Source: Novosphingobium sp. SG919 (lineage in GTDB: Bacteria; Pseudomonadota; Alphaproteobacteria; Sphingomonadales; Sphingomonadaceae). Taken from it: 64,000 nucleotides of DNA. The notes under the pieces are model-generated. The model ran no database searches, was not told the origin of the DNA, and worked only from the letters and a program-made list of their open reading frames with translations. The stretch spans positions 372,001 through 436,000 of the forward strand of contig NZ_JABCNG010000001.1 in assembly GCF_012932495.1 (NCBI RefSeq), written 5' to 3'. Every line of letters begins with the position of its first letter. The first letter of the stretch is position 1. Below, in pieces: positions 9,801 through 17,166 of this stretch. The position numbers and the translations under genes are program-made.

Positions 9801-11655
9801 GTTCCACCTGCCAGTTGACGAGGTCCACCCCGGTCTGGATGACGTTGACGATCTTTTGCACGGTGTTAGCGATCTTGGCCGCCGCCACCGTGGGCTTGGG
9901 CAGCGGATCAGGTGCGCCTTCGGCCGCCGCTTCGACGAAATCGGCGTTGATATCGATCACCTGGCTGGCGAACGAGAGCATCAGGTCCATGTTGTAGGGC
10001 AGGCCGCGCGTGCCGTTGCCGCCCATGCCGCCCTTGCCGCCGCTGCCCCCGGTCGGCGTGGCGCCCGCATCATAGCCATTGGTGCCCGAAACGCCTTCAC
10101 CATCGTGGAAGATGGTGTTGTACATGCTGCCGCCCTGGCCATTGCCGCCGGTGCTGCCGCTGCCTGCGGCCACCAGCCCGTTCATCGCGCCGCCGGTGTT
10201 GAGCGAGCTGGCCGAGGAATCGATCCGGTACGACACGACGCCGGTGACCTGGTTGATCGCGGTGATCACTGCATTCTCCGGCACGCCATCGCCGGTCATC
10301 AGCATCCCCACCTTGAGCCCGGCGGTCGAGGCCAGGGTGAGCGTGGAATTGCCGCTGGAAATGACTTTGCCGAACGAGAGGAACAGGCTGCCATCGGCAA
10401 TGGCATCGACCGACGCCTGGCTGAGCGGGTTGGACAGGGTGATGACCCCACCATCCACCGCCAGCACCACGGTGCCATCGGGAATGCCGGTGCCGGTCAC
10501 GGTCATGCCCACGGCCAGCGTGGCATTGGCGCCCGACAGGCGGATCACGTTCGATCCGGCAGTGCCGCCTGCGGTGCTGGCCGAAAAGCCCGACATGCCA
10601 TCCACCGGATCGGCAAAGGTGATCGTGCCGTCGCTGGCGATGGACTGGATCGAGGTGGTAAAGGTGCTGCCGTCGAACCGCGCGGCAGTGACTTGCATGC
10701 CCGCCTGCAACCCGGCCAGTTTCACGCCCGTGGCCTGGATGCTGTTGGCCGTCACGCTCTTGAAGCGCGAGGCCTGGTATTCACCGGCGCCGATCACGTC
10801 AAAGCTGGCTGCCTGGCTGGCCTGGCCGGGATCGGCCCGCACGATGGCGTTGGACAGCGTGACGCTGGTGACGGCGTTGTTGGTGCCATAGGTGACGGCG
10901 GTAATGGTGGTGCCGGCGGGAATGCCATCGCCCACCACCGCCATGCCGATGCCGAGCTGGCTGGGGGTGAAATGGCTGCTGCTCACGTCCACCACGTTGC
11001 TGCTGGTGGCAGCGCCGCTGAAGCTGACGGTGCCGCCGCTCACGGCCGCGACATGCGACGCGTCGACCGCTATGCCCTGGCCGGCAAAGGTTACCGCAGC
11101 GCCATTGACCGCTGCGATCGTGCCGGTGCTTTCGGTGCCCTTGATCTGCACCGTGGCGCCCGCGCCCAGCATGCCGTTGGCCGACGACATGGTGACGCCG
11201 GTGATGTAATAGGTGCCGCCCACCTTGGTGACCGTGGGCGTGGCTTGCTGGATCGAGGTTTCCTGCGCTTCCACCGTGAGATTGGCCAGCGGCACCACGA
11301 CCGGTGCGATCTGCGCCACGGCGATGCCGCCGCCTTCGCCGCCCTTGGCGGTGTTGCTCTTGAACTGCACGTTGTTGAGCGTGAGCGTGCCGCCCTGGTC
11401 CACGAAGAACACGCCGCCCAGGCCACCGCCGCCGCCGCTGCCCGCGCCGCCTTCGGTGAAGAAATTGGTGTAGATGGTGGTGCCGTCGGCACTGCCGGCG
11501 GTCTGGCTGGCGCCCGATGCCACGATCACGCCCGCCGCGTCGGACCCATCGACAACCGTGACGGTGTTGGAAGGCGCGGCCTGCGCGCCCGAAGCCAGCG
11601 CGAGGCTGGCGGCCAGAGTCGACGAGGATAGCCGCAGCAGCGAAGCGATTTTCAT
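3871..11655 (-). CDS. giant autotransporter (type Va) with PATR repeats and Gly-rich segment
   Basis: About 2,594 aa. Start chosen at ATG 11655: GGGAG precedes it and MKIASLLRLSS begins a signal peptide ending ASGAQA. An N-terminal region with Thr/Val/Gly-rich beta repeats (about 30-600) leads into a Gly/Asp/Ala-rich segment (about 620-730) resembling PE_PGRS proteins. A long series of autotransporter-associated beta-strand repeats follows to about 2,150, with recurring units such as KRGAGWLTLTGENSFTGG and KTGDGELFLTGANTFTG. The last 270 residues or so form the translocator beta-barrel, ending TIRF. The passenger would be a long beta-helix displayed on the cell surface, used in adhesion or aggregation in known relatives. 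The gene is monocistronic, with a terminator downstream. The full antisense strand is also open; see the rejected list. Confidence 0.92.
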   Translation of the reverse strand: MKIASLLRLSSSTLAASLALASGAQAAPSNTVTVVDGSDAAGVIVASGASQTAGSADGTTIYTNFFTEGGAGSGGGGGLGGVFFVDQGGTLTLNNVQFKSNTAKGGEGGGIAVAQIAPVVVPLANLTVEAQETSIQQATPTVTKVGGTYYITGVTMSSANGMLGAGATVQIKGTESTGTIAAVNGAAVTFAGQGIAVDASHVAAVSGGTVSFSGAATSSNVVDVSSSHFTPSQLGIGMAVVGDGIPAGTTITAVTYGTNNAVTSVTLSNAIVRADPGQASQAASFDVIGAGEYQASRFKSVTANSIQATGVKLAGLQAGMQVTAARFDGSTFTTSIQSIASDGTITFADPVDGMSGFSASTAGGTAGSNVIRLSGANATLAVGMTVTGTGIPDGTVVLAVDGGVITLSNPLSQASVDAIADGSLFLSFGKVISSGNSTLTLASTAGLKVGMLMTGDGVPENAVITAINQVTGVVSYRIDSSASSLNTGGAMNGLVAAGSGSTGGNGQGGSMYNTIFHDGEGVSGTNGYDAGATPTGGSGGKGGMGGNGTRGLPYNMDLMLSFASQVIDINADFVEAAAEGAPDPLPKPTVAAAKIANTVQKIVNVIQTGVDLVNWQVELGLGLVAHGGDGGSGGAGGDGDTFFGGGQGGAGGSGGDGATVRTDGGAGGDGGDGGAGGFGAGGGSGGAGGAGGWGGNSADGGDGAGGTAGFGGGVGSSDDGTGGGGGSGYGGAIFVRTGGSLNITGNALFENNAVLAGSSNNGGEAGQSAGSDLFMMKGSMVTLAPGAGHTIRFEGTIADDSAASIGGASYAPGAGADIHVTGGGLVQFLGANTYTGNTYIEGATLQAEDGQGINTNSHILFNGSSTIGADLSNDTAGVLLTSGTMVRRVGSLPHQLSWSGSGGFAAGDDGLTLNFGALTSTTGQSLTWNAGGFVPVDATLLFGSDYGTGVVTLVNTVNLAGLNGRVAVYDNADADSDAAVLSGVWRNGTLEVNDTSYAGTLTMTAQNSLDGVTLHNGLLETTLDGTSGRLMNATSGGFVTISGGTLNLRVAEKLTTVTVAQAGTLNAYGTVSTGAIANDGEITFHAAAQTGTIVNTGLLAFLGGATTGTITNAGLLGLTGGDSATGSVVNSGWMIATDHLSVNGSFTNVDGGLFHMVGDITTSGRFTNDGVMVVVGDTDGDGAELAAVRHLVTTGFQDPTGVTQLGGMSGTVANTLDLDQSGDSTYAGVFIGAGSLIKRGAGWLTLTGENSFTGGLAVAAGGIDTTGGGTLADSLAVTVADGAALRLGTTDSFAALDNQGETTVTAPTTITLDDYANSGQTTVDGRLIVNHLATNTGLTLIATDASAWMQDLVNAGGTVRNLGTLAVAARIENQAEALLDLAASSQTTAATLDNAGLVQLDGTLGVSGAMTSSGTVLVSDQAGAVLGSLENSGTLHSDGLLDVAGLLGNTATGTMQLTASASTYAGTLGNAGNFSSAGMLFVDGMTTNEATGTMAFAATAQTVLSGLANAGIITAEADIRDYGVYTQDAGSLTTTRNLFVGTFSGAGGAVHLGVGAYFEVNQEADGTYSGVVDTARREDGTGAIFAKYGTGTLTLAGGPQSFSTWSMDLWNGTVAVDGDDTLDHALRVSIDQAATLRLDNGNQTIGWLSGNGTIALGANTLTVDQAADTTFAGVIGGSGNFTKTGDGELFLTGANTFTGTLVVDGGTLNTFGGGTLADSATVNVGSAGTFVIGTDDAIAGLTNAGMVHVAAHSTVTTIANSGQVNVWDHLTLGDLGSNGEDGTIAIAQGATLDGYGLQSYGTVYNDGTLDLSLGFGNAGTATFSAGSVNHFGALGNLGTITSAADIVVTGQTVMAGGSITTTANYATGTLSGSGGAFHLGAASVLTINQTEDATFAGSIDTARNPDGSGAAVVKTGSATLTLAGGAGSFAPATLAIMDGGITVAGADVLDHALQVYVATPARLSLTGGDQTINNLTGTGTLALNGNHLILANGGNFAGTVTGAGDVALDSGTFNLANTITSASGTFQVQDGSTMNVLSSGTLNAPQVAVGGVMNLTGTVNATATTVDDGGTLHLGNANGSAGGTLNTTTLVVDNQGTLTGVGSVGGSAQFGGTSTGTLAPGNSPGVIHFTNLALANHAVAVMDVEGAAGAGLSAADGGYDQVVVSGTLAIDQGASLQIANSTGFTLALGQKVTLFRFAPGAVSGHFGTVSSAMGKAVAFNLATGTLVGLGDYTPASFEAALGKNANQKAMVEQLRVASAGGVNQYYGGRLIEYAATALGSGSNADAAVASVFAKASPEAYAGLAQHLRVSLLDNLLDLSGYDMVDKPSFAVTGGFGTGQAKGRDGAGYSRLASTDHRFNLGVAAQVPFARAQFGFTHSDGHVSTALMRGDAKGDQYSFGVSVPVTHDGALRLTARAAFADYTFKGTRVTNAGTASFGDVHGSSSLYGGGLEYRRVTGKLSLDLTGEVLAMVNKVDGFAESGAPTLDSLAVAAQRDAFTALSGGIKLGYRLAPRVQGFANVSAVQDLDSGLPAVQARVAVEDTLFTVHNPGFARTRAKLGLGGQIDLSDAISWTFEGNVGTASSYGGKTALTIRF
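9480..9790 (-). repeat. low-complexity GCC/GCG-rich tract encoding the Gly-rich segment
   Basis: About 310 bases of short imperfect trinucleotide-rich repeats on the plus strand, made of CCGCC-type blocks. On the minus strand they encode GGAGG, GGDGG and GGSGG units of the autotransporter. Such tracts are prone to slippage and to assembly collapse. Confidence 0.75.
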
Positions 11656-11872
11656 GTGGTCTGCTCCCAAGGGATCCGCATGAGGCCGCTGTCAGGCATG
11701 ATTCTTTACCATGCTGGACGAAGTGGGTTGGCCGTGACGGATACAAAAACGGACGAATTTAATTCGGAATATTACGCATGGCTGACGTGCGAAGGGGCCG
11801 TGCGTCGCTGGGCAGCTGTCTAGAATTAACCGTCTTGAGAAAGGCTGGGAGCGGAACTAGCCGCAAATGCGT

Positions 11873-11900
11873 AGCGCGGCCCGGAAGACCGGACCGCGCT
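11873..11900 (-). terminator. hairpin after the metal-efflux operon
   Basis: Arms AGCGCGGCCCGG and CCGGACCGCGCT pair with one mismatch around an AAGA loop. It lies 50 bases past the stop of the small secreted protein on the minus strand and lacks a clear U-tract. It may end the efflux operon and insulate the autotransporter promoter, which must lie in the AT-richer 11700-11800 stretch. Confidence 0.4.
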
Positions 11901-11950
11901 GCAGGACGTCGTCAGAAATGATGCAGGGCGCGCGCCGCGCCGGCGGCACC

Positions 11951-12349
11951 TCAGCCGCGGGGCTGGAACGCCACGGTGATCCGGTCCGGGCTGGCGCCGC
12001 CCAGGCCGGTGAGCGCCACGGTGCAGGCTTCCTGCCAGCGGTGCGCGTCGCAGCGCGCCTGGGCCACGGTTTCGGCGCTGGCGCCGCTGGCGCGATAGCG
12101 GGCGATAAGCTGGCCCTGCTGCACCTTGGCGGTCTGGACGTTCTGGCGCACCATCGTCACCACCGCCAGGTGATCGCCATGCCGGACCAGCCGGGGCGGC
12201 GCCAGGACCACGCCGGCCGGCGGGGGTGCCAGTTCCACCGCAGGAAGGGCGGCGGGCGGCAAGGTGCCGGTGGCATGGGCGGGAACCGCGCCCAGCACGA
12301 GGGCGGCGAAAGCGAGCCGGGGCAGGGAAAACAGGGGCAGGGTGTTCAT
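11951..12349 (-). CDS. small secreted protein of unknown function
   Basis: 132 aa. A clear signal peptide (residues 1-26, ending VPAHA) follows an ATG with GGAAG about 6 bases upstream. The mature part begins Pro/Ala-rich. It continues with PPRLVRHGDHLAVVTMVRQN and a C-terminal domain holding two cysteines (in AQARCDAHRWQEACTVAL) that could form a disulfide. I do not recognise the family. It lies 127 bases downstream of the outer-membrane factor of the metal-efflux operon on the same strand, so it may be the last gene of that operon and act in the periplasm. Metal binding cannot be claimed: there is no His/Met-rich motif. Confidence 0.7.
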   Translation of the reverse strand: MNTLPLFSLPRLAFAALVLGAVPAHATGTLPPAALPAVELAPPPAGVVLAPPRLVRHGDHLAVVTMVRQNVQTAKVQQGQLIARYRASGASAETVAQARCDAHRWQEACTVALTGLGGASPDRITVAFQPRG

Positions 12350-12476
12350 CAGCGGCTTCCAATATGCGGGGGCGATCGGACTTGCCCTTCCAAGCCGGTG
12401 CCGGCACGCGAGTCAAATTCGCTAACCATACTGCAAAAGCGCTGCTCCGTTGCGGGACAGCGCATGCGGCAAAGGT

Positions 12477-13745
12477 TCACGAGGGATGCTCGTCGGTGTC
12501 CTCGTCCGCCCAGATGACGTGGGAATCGATTTCCAGCTTGATCAGGCTGCGGATCGCCTCGCTGCGCGCGGCCACTTCGAGGCGGGCGGCTTCGTGCGCC
12601 TGGCGGCGGGCGAGCAGGGCATCGGCCAGGTCGATCGCGCCCAGTTGCTGGCCACGCGCGGTGCGCGTGGCGGCTTGCGCGGTGGAACGGGCCGAAGCGG
12701 CGATCCCTTCCCAGGCGGCGCGGCGGCCGCGGGCGTTGACCAGATCGCCATCGGCCATTGCCTCCACCTCGCGCCGCACGTTGGCCAGATCGAGCAGCCC
12801 GGCGCTGGCCTGGGCGCCGGCTTCCTCGGCCAGGGCCTTGCGATAACCGCCGCCCAGCGGGATCTGCAGCACCAGCCCGCCGCCGCGCTCCATCCCGCTG
12901 CGCTCGCTGAACGCGCGGAAGCCCACGCTGGGATCGGCGGTGCGGTCGCGTTCGGCGCGGCGGGCGAGGGTGCCCAGCCGCGCCGCCTCGCGGTCGGCCG
13001 CGCCGATCTCGTGGCTGCGGGCGATGACCAGATCGCGCAAGGTGGCCAGATCGTTGGCCGGGGTGGGCACATCGCCCAGCGCCGGTGGCGAATCGGGCAG
13101 GGGCAGATCGGGAAAATTGGCGGCGAGCAGCGCACGGGCCTGGGCCATGTCGGCCGCGCTCATCGCTGCGGTGCCCTGGGCCTGGTCGCGCGCGGCGCGG
13201 GCCTGGTCCACATCGAGCGTGGCGGCATCGCGCAATTGTTGGCGCCGCGTGACGGCGGCCAGCGCCTCGTCCAGCACGGCCACGTTGGCCTGGTCCACGC
13301 GATAGAGCTCACCTGCGGTGAGCCAGTCGAACCACAGTTGCGAGAGCAGCAGGGCGGCCTGGTGGCGACTGTCTTCCATGCGGTTATGCGCCACGTCCAC
13401 CCCCAGGGCGCCAGCCTCGCGATCGAGCGAGGCCTTGCCCGGCAGGCGGATGGGGCGCAGCACCTGGGCATCGAATTCCTGGTAGCGGCGCTCGTTGGTG
13501 ACGTCGCGCGCCTGGATCGTGCCCGAGATCAGCACTTCATGGCTGCCCCTGGCCAGCGCGGTGGCGGCCGAGCGTGCCGCCGCAACGCGCGCGCCGGCGG
13601 CCGCGACGGTGGGGTGATTGTCCAGCGCGGCCACCACCGTGGCTTCGGGCGGCAGGTTGGGCGGCGGGGTTTCGGCCACCGGCGCGGCCAGGGCTGTCGT
13701 GGACAGCAGGGCCGGCGCGAGGAAGAGAGAGGCCAAGCGGCGCAT
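12477..13745 (-). CDS. TolC-family outer-membrane factor of the metal RND pump (CzcC/CusC-like)
   Basis: 422 aa with signal peptide (1-20, ending TALA). Two long helical OEP repeats are rich in Ala, Arg and Glu: about 30-215, with NHPTVAAAGARVAAARS, and about 230-410, with ADREAARLGTLARRAERD. This is the normal layout of the channel that extends an RND pump across the outer membrane. The length fits the CzcC family. Its start overlaps the stop of the DUF3240 gene by one base, so it is translationally coupled to the pump operon. Confidence 0.88.
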   Translation of the reverse strand: MRRLASLFLAPALLSTTALAAPVAETPPPNLPPEATVVAALDNHPTVAAAGARVAAARSAATALARGSHEVLISGTIQARDVTNERRYQEFDAQVLRPIRLPGKASLDREAGALGVDVAHNRMEDSRHQAALLLSQLWFDWLTAGELYRVDQANVAVLDEALAAVTRRQQLRDAATLDVDQARAARDQAQGTAAMSAADMAQARALLAANFPDLPLPDSPPALGDVPTPANDLATLRDLVIARSHEIGAADREAARLGTLARRAERDRTADPSVGFRAFSERSGMERGGGLVLQIPLGGGYRKALAEEAGAQASAGLLDLANVRREVEAMADGDLVNARGRRAAWEGIAASARSTAQAATRTARGQQLGAIDLADALLARRQAHEAARLEVAARSEAIRSLIKLEIDSHVIWADEDTDEHPS

Positions 13746-14044
13746 CAGGCGATCCTGCCCTGGGAGTGAACGGGAACCGCGTGCCAGCGCACCGGGGCGC
13801 GGCAGCGCGCATCGCGGGCAGTATCGACCAGCGCGGTGGCGCGGCTTTCCGGCACGATCAGGGTGAGCGCGGTGCGGCGCAGCAGGCCTTCGACCTGTTC
13901 GCCGGTGCCGGCGTCGGCGTAATCGTGGCCCAGCACGACTTCATCCTGCCAATGCACCGGGGCATCGGCCAGGCCGCGCAGGGCCAGGGCCAGGCTTTCC
14001 GCGTCGCCACGCGCGCAATGGAACGTGAACAGCAGGTCAGCCAT
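13745..14044 (-). CDS. DUF3240 family protein linked to the RND pump
   Basis: 99 aa from ATG 14044 (MADLLFTFHC). The start lies inside the pump gene's last codons, with an 8-base overlap. An upstream in-frame ATG would only add an Arg-rich stretch that is antisense-like. The protein is short, soluble and alpha/beta, with CARGDAESLALALRGL and RTALTLIVPES. DUF3240 proteins are found beside CzcA/CusA-type genes in alphaproteobacteria, and a PII-like ferredoxin fold is expected. The role is unknown; sensing or modulating the transporter is a plausible inference. Confidence 0.75.
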   Translation of the reverse strand: MADLLFTFHCARGDAESLALALRGLADAPVHWQDEVVLGHDYADAGTGEQVEGLLRRTALTLIVPESRATALVDTARDARCRAPVRWHAVPVHSQGRIA

Positions 14045-17000
14045 GGTGCGCCTCCGCCGGCATGTCGGTCTGGCTTGATCGTCCGGTTTCGGCACGCTCG
14101 GCCGCGCTTTCCCCGAAGCGGGCGAAGAGGATCGGCAGCAGCACCAGGGTGAGCAGCGTGGAGGTGACGAGGCCGCCGATCACCACGATGGCCAGCGGGC
14201 GCTGGATTTCCGAGCCCGGCCCACTGGCAAACAGCAGCGGCACGAGGCCGAACGCGGTGATGCTGGCCGTCATCAGCACCGGGCGCAGGCGGCGCTGCGC
14301 GCCCAGCCGCACCACCTCGGCTAGGGCCATACCTTCCTCGCGCAGCTGGCGGAAATAGGCGACCAGCACCAGCCCGTTGAGCACGGCAATGCCGAGCAGC
14401 GCGATGAACCCGACCGAGGCCGGTACCGAGAGATATTCCCCCGACACCCACAGCGAAACGATGCCGCCGACCATGGCAAAGGGAATGTTGGCCAGGATCA
14501 GCGCCGAAGCCCGCAGCGAGCGCAGCGTGGCGAGCAGCACGCCAAAGATCAGCAGCAGCGCCATCGGGATGACCAGCATGAGCCGCGCGGCGGCGCGTTG
14601 CTGGTTTTCGAACTGGCCGCCCCATTCGATGCGATAGCCCGCGGGCAGCGGTACGCGCTGCGCCACCTGGGCCCGTGCATCGTCGACATAGCCCACCAGG
14701 TCCCGCCCCGAGACGAAGGCCTGCACCAGGGCAAAGCGCGAGGCGTTTTCGTGATCGAGTTTCACCGGCCCGGCCGTGCGCGAAACCTGTGCCATATCGG
14801 CCACGCGGGCCACCGCGCCCGATGGGGTGAGCATCTGCATGTCGGCAAAGCGGGTGGGGTCGCTGCGCAGGGCGTCTTCACCCCGGATCACGATCGGCAC
14901 CCGGCGCTGGCCCTGGGCGACGATGCCGGCCGGCATGCCTTCCACCGCCGCGCGCAGGGTGTCCTCCAACTGGTCCACCGGCATGCCCAGCCGCCCGGCG
15001 GCCACGCGATCGACATTCAATTGCAGGTAATCGACATTGTCGTTGGCGACGGTCAGCACTTCGCTGGCGCCGCGCACGCCCTTGAGCGTGGCCTGGATGC
15101 GCGTGGCAAGGTCTGCCAGGACGCGCGTGTCGGGCCCGAAGATCTTCACCGCCAGGTCGCCGCGTGCGCCGGTGAGCATTTCCGAGACGCGCATTTCGAT
15201 CGGCTGGGTGAAGGTGGTTTCCACGCCGGGCAGGCCATCGGTGGCGCGGCGCAACTGGTCCACCACGAAATCCTTGTTGCCGCGCCATTCCGATTGCGGT
15301 TTCAACACCACGAAGCTGTCGGTTTCATTGAGGCCCATGGGGTCGAGGCCGATCTCGTCGGTGCCGGTGCGCGCGATCACGTCGGCCACTTCGGGCACGG
15401 ATTTGAGCGCGCGCTGCACCGCCATGTCCACCTGGGTCGATTGCGCCAGGTTGATCGTGGGCAGCTTGGTCAGCTGCACGATGACCGAGCCTTCGTCCAT
15501 CGTGGGCATGAAGGTCTTGCCGACGGCACCATAGGCCAGCACGGCGAGCGCCAGGCCACCGGCCGAAAGGCCATAGACCAGGCCCTTGCGGGCAAAGGCG
15601 CCATCGAGGAGGCGGCGATAACGCGGGGTCAGCCAGCGCATGATCCAGGGATCGCCATGGTGACCTTGGCGGAGGCCGAACGACGCCATCACCGGCACCA
15701 GCGTGAGTGCCAGCAGCAAGGAACCGGCCAGTGCGAAGACGATGGTGAGTGCGACGGGCGCGAACAACTTGCCTTCCAGCCCCTGAAGCGAGAGCAGCGG
15801 CAGGAATACCAGGGCAATGATCAGGATGCCGGCCGAAACCGGCACGATCACGTCGGCCGTAGCGCGGAACACCTGGTTGAGGCGGGGCAGGCCATCCTCG
15901 CGCGCTTCGCCCAGCCGCTCCACCACGTTTTCCACCACCACCACTGCGCCATCGACCAGCATGCCGATGGCAATGGCCAGGCCCCCAAGGCTCATCAGGT
16001 TGGCAGATAGGCCGAACAGGTGCATCAAGAGGAACGTGATCAGCGCCGCCATCGGCAGCGTGACCGCCACGATCGCCGCCGCGCGCCAATCGCCCAGGAA
16101 CAGCACCAGCAGCACGATCACCAGGATCGTTGCCTCGATCAGCGCCTCCTCCACGGTGAACACCGCGCGGCTGACCAGGTCCGACCGATCGTAGAACGTG
16201 TGGATGGTGGTGCCGGCGGGCAGGCTGGCTTGCAAATCGGTGAGCCGCGTCTTCACGCCGGCCACCACCTTTTGCGCGTCGGCGCCGCGCAGGGCGATGA
16301 CCAGGCCTTCGACCGCCTCGCCCTTGCCGCCGCGCGTCACCGCGCCATAGCGGGTGAGGCTGCCGGTGCCCACGCTGGCCACGTCGCCCAGGCGCAGCAC
16401 GCGGCCTTCGGGATTGGCAATCACCAGTGCAGCCAGGTCTGCCTCGGTCTGGATCGCGCCGACGGTGCGCACGATCAGCGCTTCCTCGCCCGTCACCAGG
16501 CGGCCGGCGCCATCGTTGCGGTTGCCGCTTTCGATCGCGGCCTTGATCTGCGCGATCGAAAGGTGCGCGGCGGCCAGCGCGGTGGGATCGGGGCGCACTT
16601 CGAATGTGCGGACATAGCCGCCCAGCGCGTTGACATCGGCCACGCCCGGCACGGTGCGCAGGGCGGGGCGGATCGTCCAGTCGAGCAGCTCGCGCTTTTG
16701 CTGAAGCGAAAGTGGTCCGTCGATCGTGAACATCAGCACGTCGGACAGCGGCGTGGAAATCGGCGCCATCCCCCCGCTGACCGAAGAGGGCAGATCGGCG
16801 AGCACGCCTGAAAGCCGCTCTGCCACCTGGTTGCGCGCCCAATAGATGTCGGTCCCGTCGACGAAATCGATCGTCACGTCGGCAATCGCATACTTGGCGG
16901 TGGAGCGCAGCACAGCCTGGCCCGGAATGCCCAGCATTTCGGTTTCGATCGGGGTGATCACCCGGCTTTCCACTTCCTCGGGCGTCATCCCCGGCGCCTT

Positions 17001-17153
17001 GAGAATGATCTTCACCTGGGTCTGCGCGATATTGGGATAGGCATCGACCGGCAGGCCGAGGAATGCCCAGGTGCCGAGCGCGGCCACCGCCAGGGCCAGT
17101 CCCAGCACGAGCAGGCGATACGACAGCGAGAGCGCGACGAGCTTGCGCAGCAT
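14037..17153 (-). CDS. heavy-metal efflux RND permease (CzcA/CusA family)
   Basis: 1,038 aa, the usual length. Twelve membrane helices and two large periplasmic loops are expected. Visible landmarks are the N-terminal helix with LPVDAYPNIAQTQVKI, the TM4 motif GMLVDGAVVVVENVVERL near residue 395, and TDEIGLDPMGLNETDSFVVL in the first porter region. TM4 has Asp in the proton-relay position but GGLAIAIG where Zn/Co/Cd pumps usually have DFG. Substrate therefore cannot be fixed between divalent cations and Cu/Ag. The pump takes metal from periplasm or cytoplasm and works with the fusion protein and outer-membrane factor encoded in the same operon. The regulator pair upstream suggests metal-induced expression. 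Confidence 0.93.
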   Translation of the reverse strand: MLRKLVALSLSYRLLVLGLALAVAALGTWAFLGLPVDAYPNIAQTQVKIILKAPGMTPEEVESRVITPIETEMLGIPGQAVLRSTAKYAIADVTIDFVDGTDIYWARNQVAERLSGVLADLPSSVSGGMAPISTPLSDVLMFTIDGPLSLQQKRELLDWTIRPALRTVPGVADVNALGGYVRTFEVRPDPTALAAAHLSIAQIKAAIESGNRNDGAGRLVTGEEALIVRTVGAIQTEADLAALVIANPEGRVLRLGDVASVGTGSLTRYGAVTRGGKGEAVEGLVIALRGADAQKVVAGVKTRLTDLQASLPAGTTIHTFYDRSDLVSRAVFTVEEALIEATILVIVLLVLFLGDWRAAAIVAVTLPMAALITFLLMHLFGLSANLMSLGGLAIAIGMLVDGAVVVVENVVERLGEAREDGLPRLNQVFRATADVIVPVSAGILIIALVFLPLLSLQGLEGKLFAPVALTIVFALAGSLLLALTLVPVMASFGLRQGHHGDPWIMRWLTPRYRRLLDGAFARKGLVYGLSAGGLALAVLAYGAVGKTFMPTMDEGSVIVQLTKLPTINLAQSTQVDMAVQRALKSVPEVADVIARTGTDEIGLDPMGLNETDSFVVLKPQSEWRGNKDFVVDQLRRATDGLPGVETTFTQPIEMRVSEMLTGARGDLAVKIFGPDTRVLADLATRIQATLKGVRGASEVLTVANDNVDYLQLNVDRVAAGRLGMPVDQLEDTLRAAVEGMPAGIVAQGQRRVPIVIRGEDALRSDPTRFADMQMLTPSGAVARVADMAQVSRTAGPVKLDHENASRFALVQAFVSGRDLVGYVDDARAQVAQRVPLPAGYRIEWGGQFENQQRAAARLMLVIPMALLLIFGVLLATLRSLRASALILANIPFAMVGGIVSLWVSGEYLSVPASVGFIALLGIAVLNGLVLVAYFRQLREEGMALAEVVRLGAQRRLRPVLMTASITAFGLVPLLFASGPGSEIQRPLAIVVIGGLVTSTLLTLVLLPILFARFGESAAERAETGRSSQTDMPAEAHHG

Positions 17154-17166
17154 GGGCCGGCGCCTT

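Noticed and set aside
9494..9997. Pro-rich plus-strand frame that looks like an extensin-type protein
   Set aside because: It is the complement of the Gly-rich autotransporter tract.
4015..11631. 2,538-codon open frame on the plus strand opposite the autotransporter
   Set aside because: Its composition (Arg/Gly/Ala/His-rich, no domains) is that expected from the complement of a GC-rich gene. The minus-strand protein has a signal peptide, repeats and a barrel, so the plus frame is a shadow.
14598..16010. 470-codon plus-strand frame opposite the RND pump
   Set aside because: Same shadow effect; the pump on the minus strand is unmistakable.
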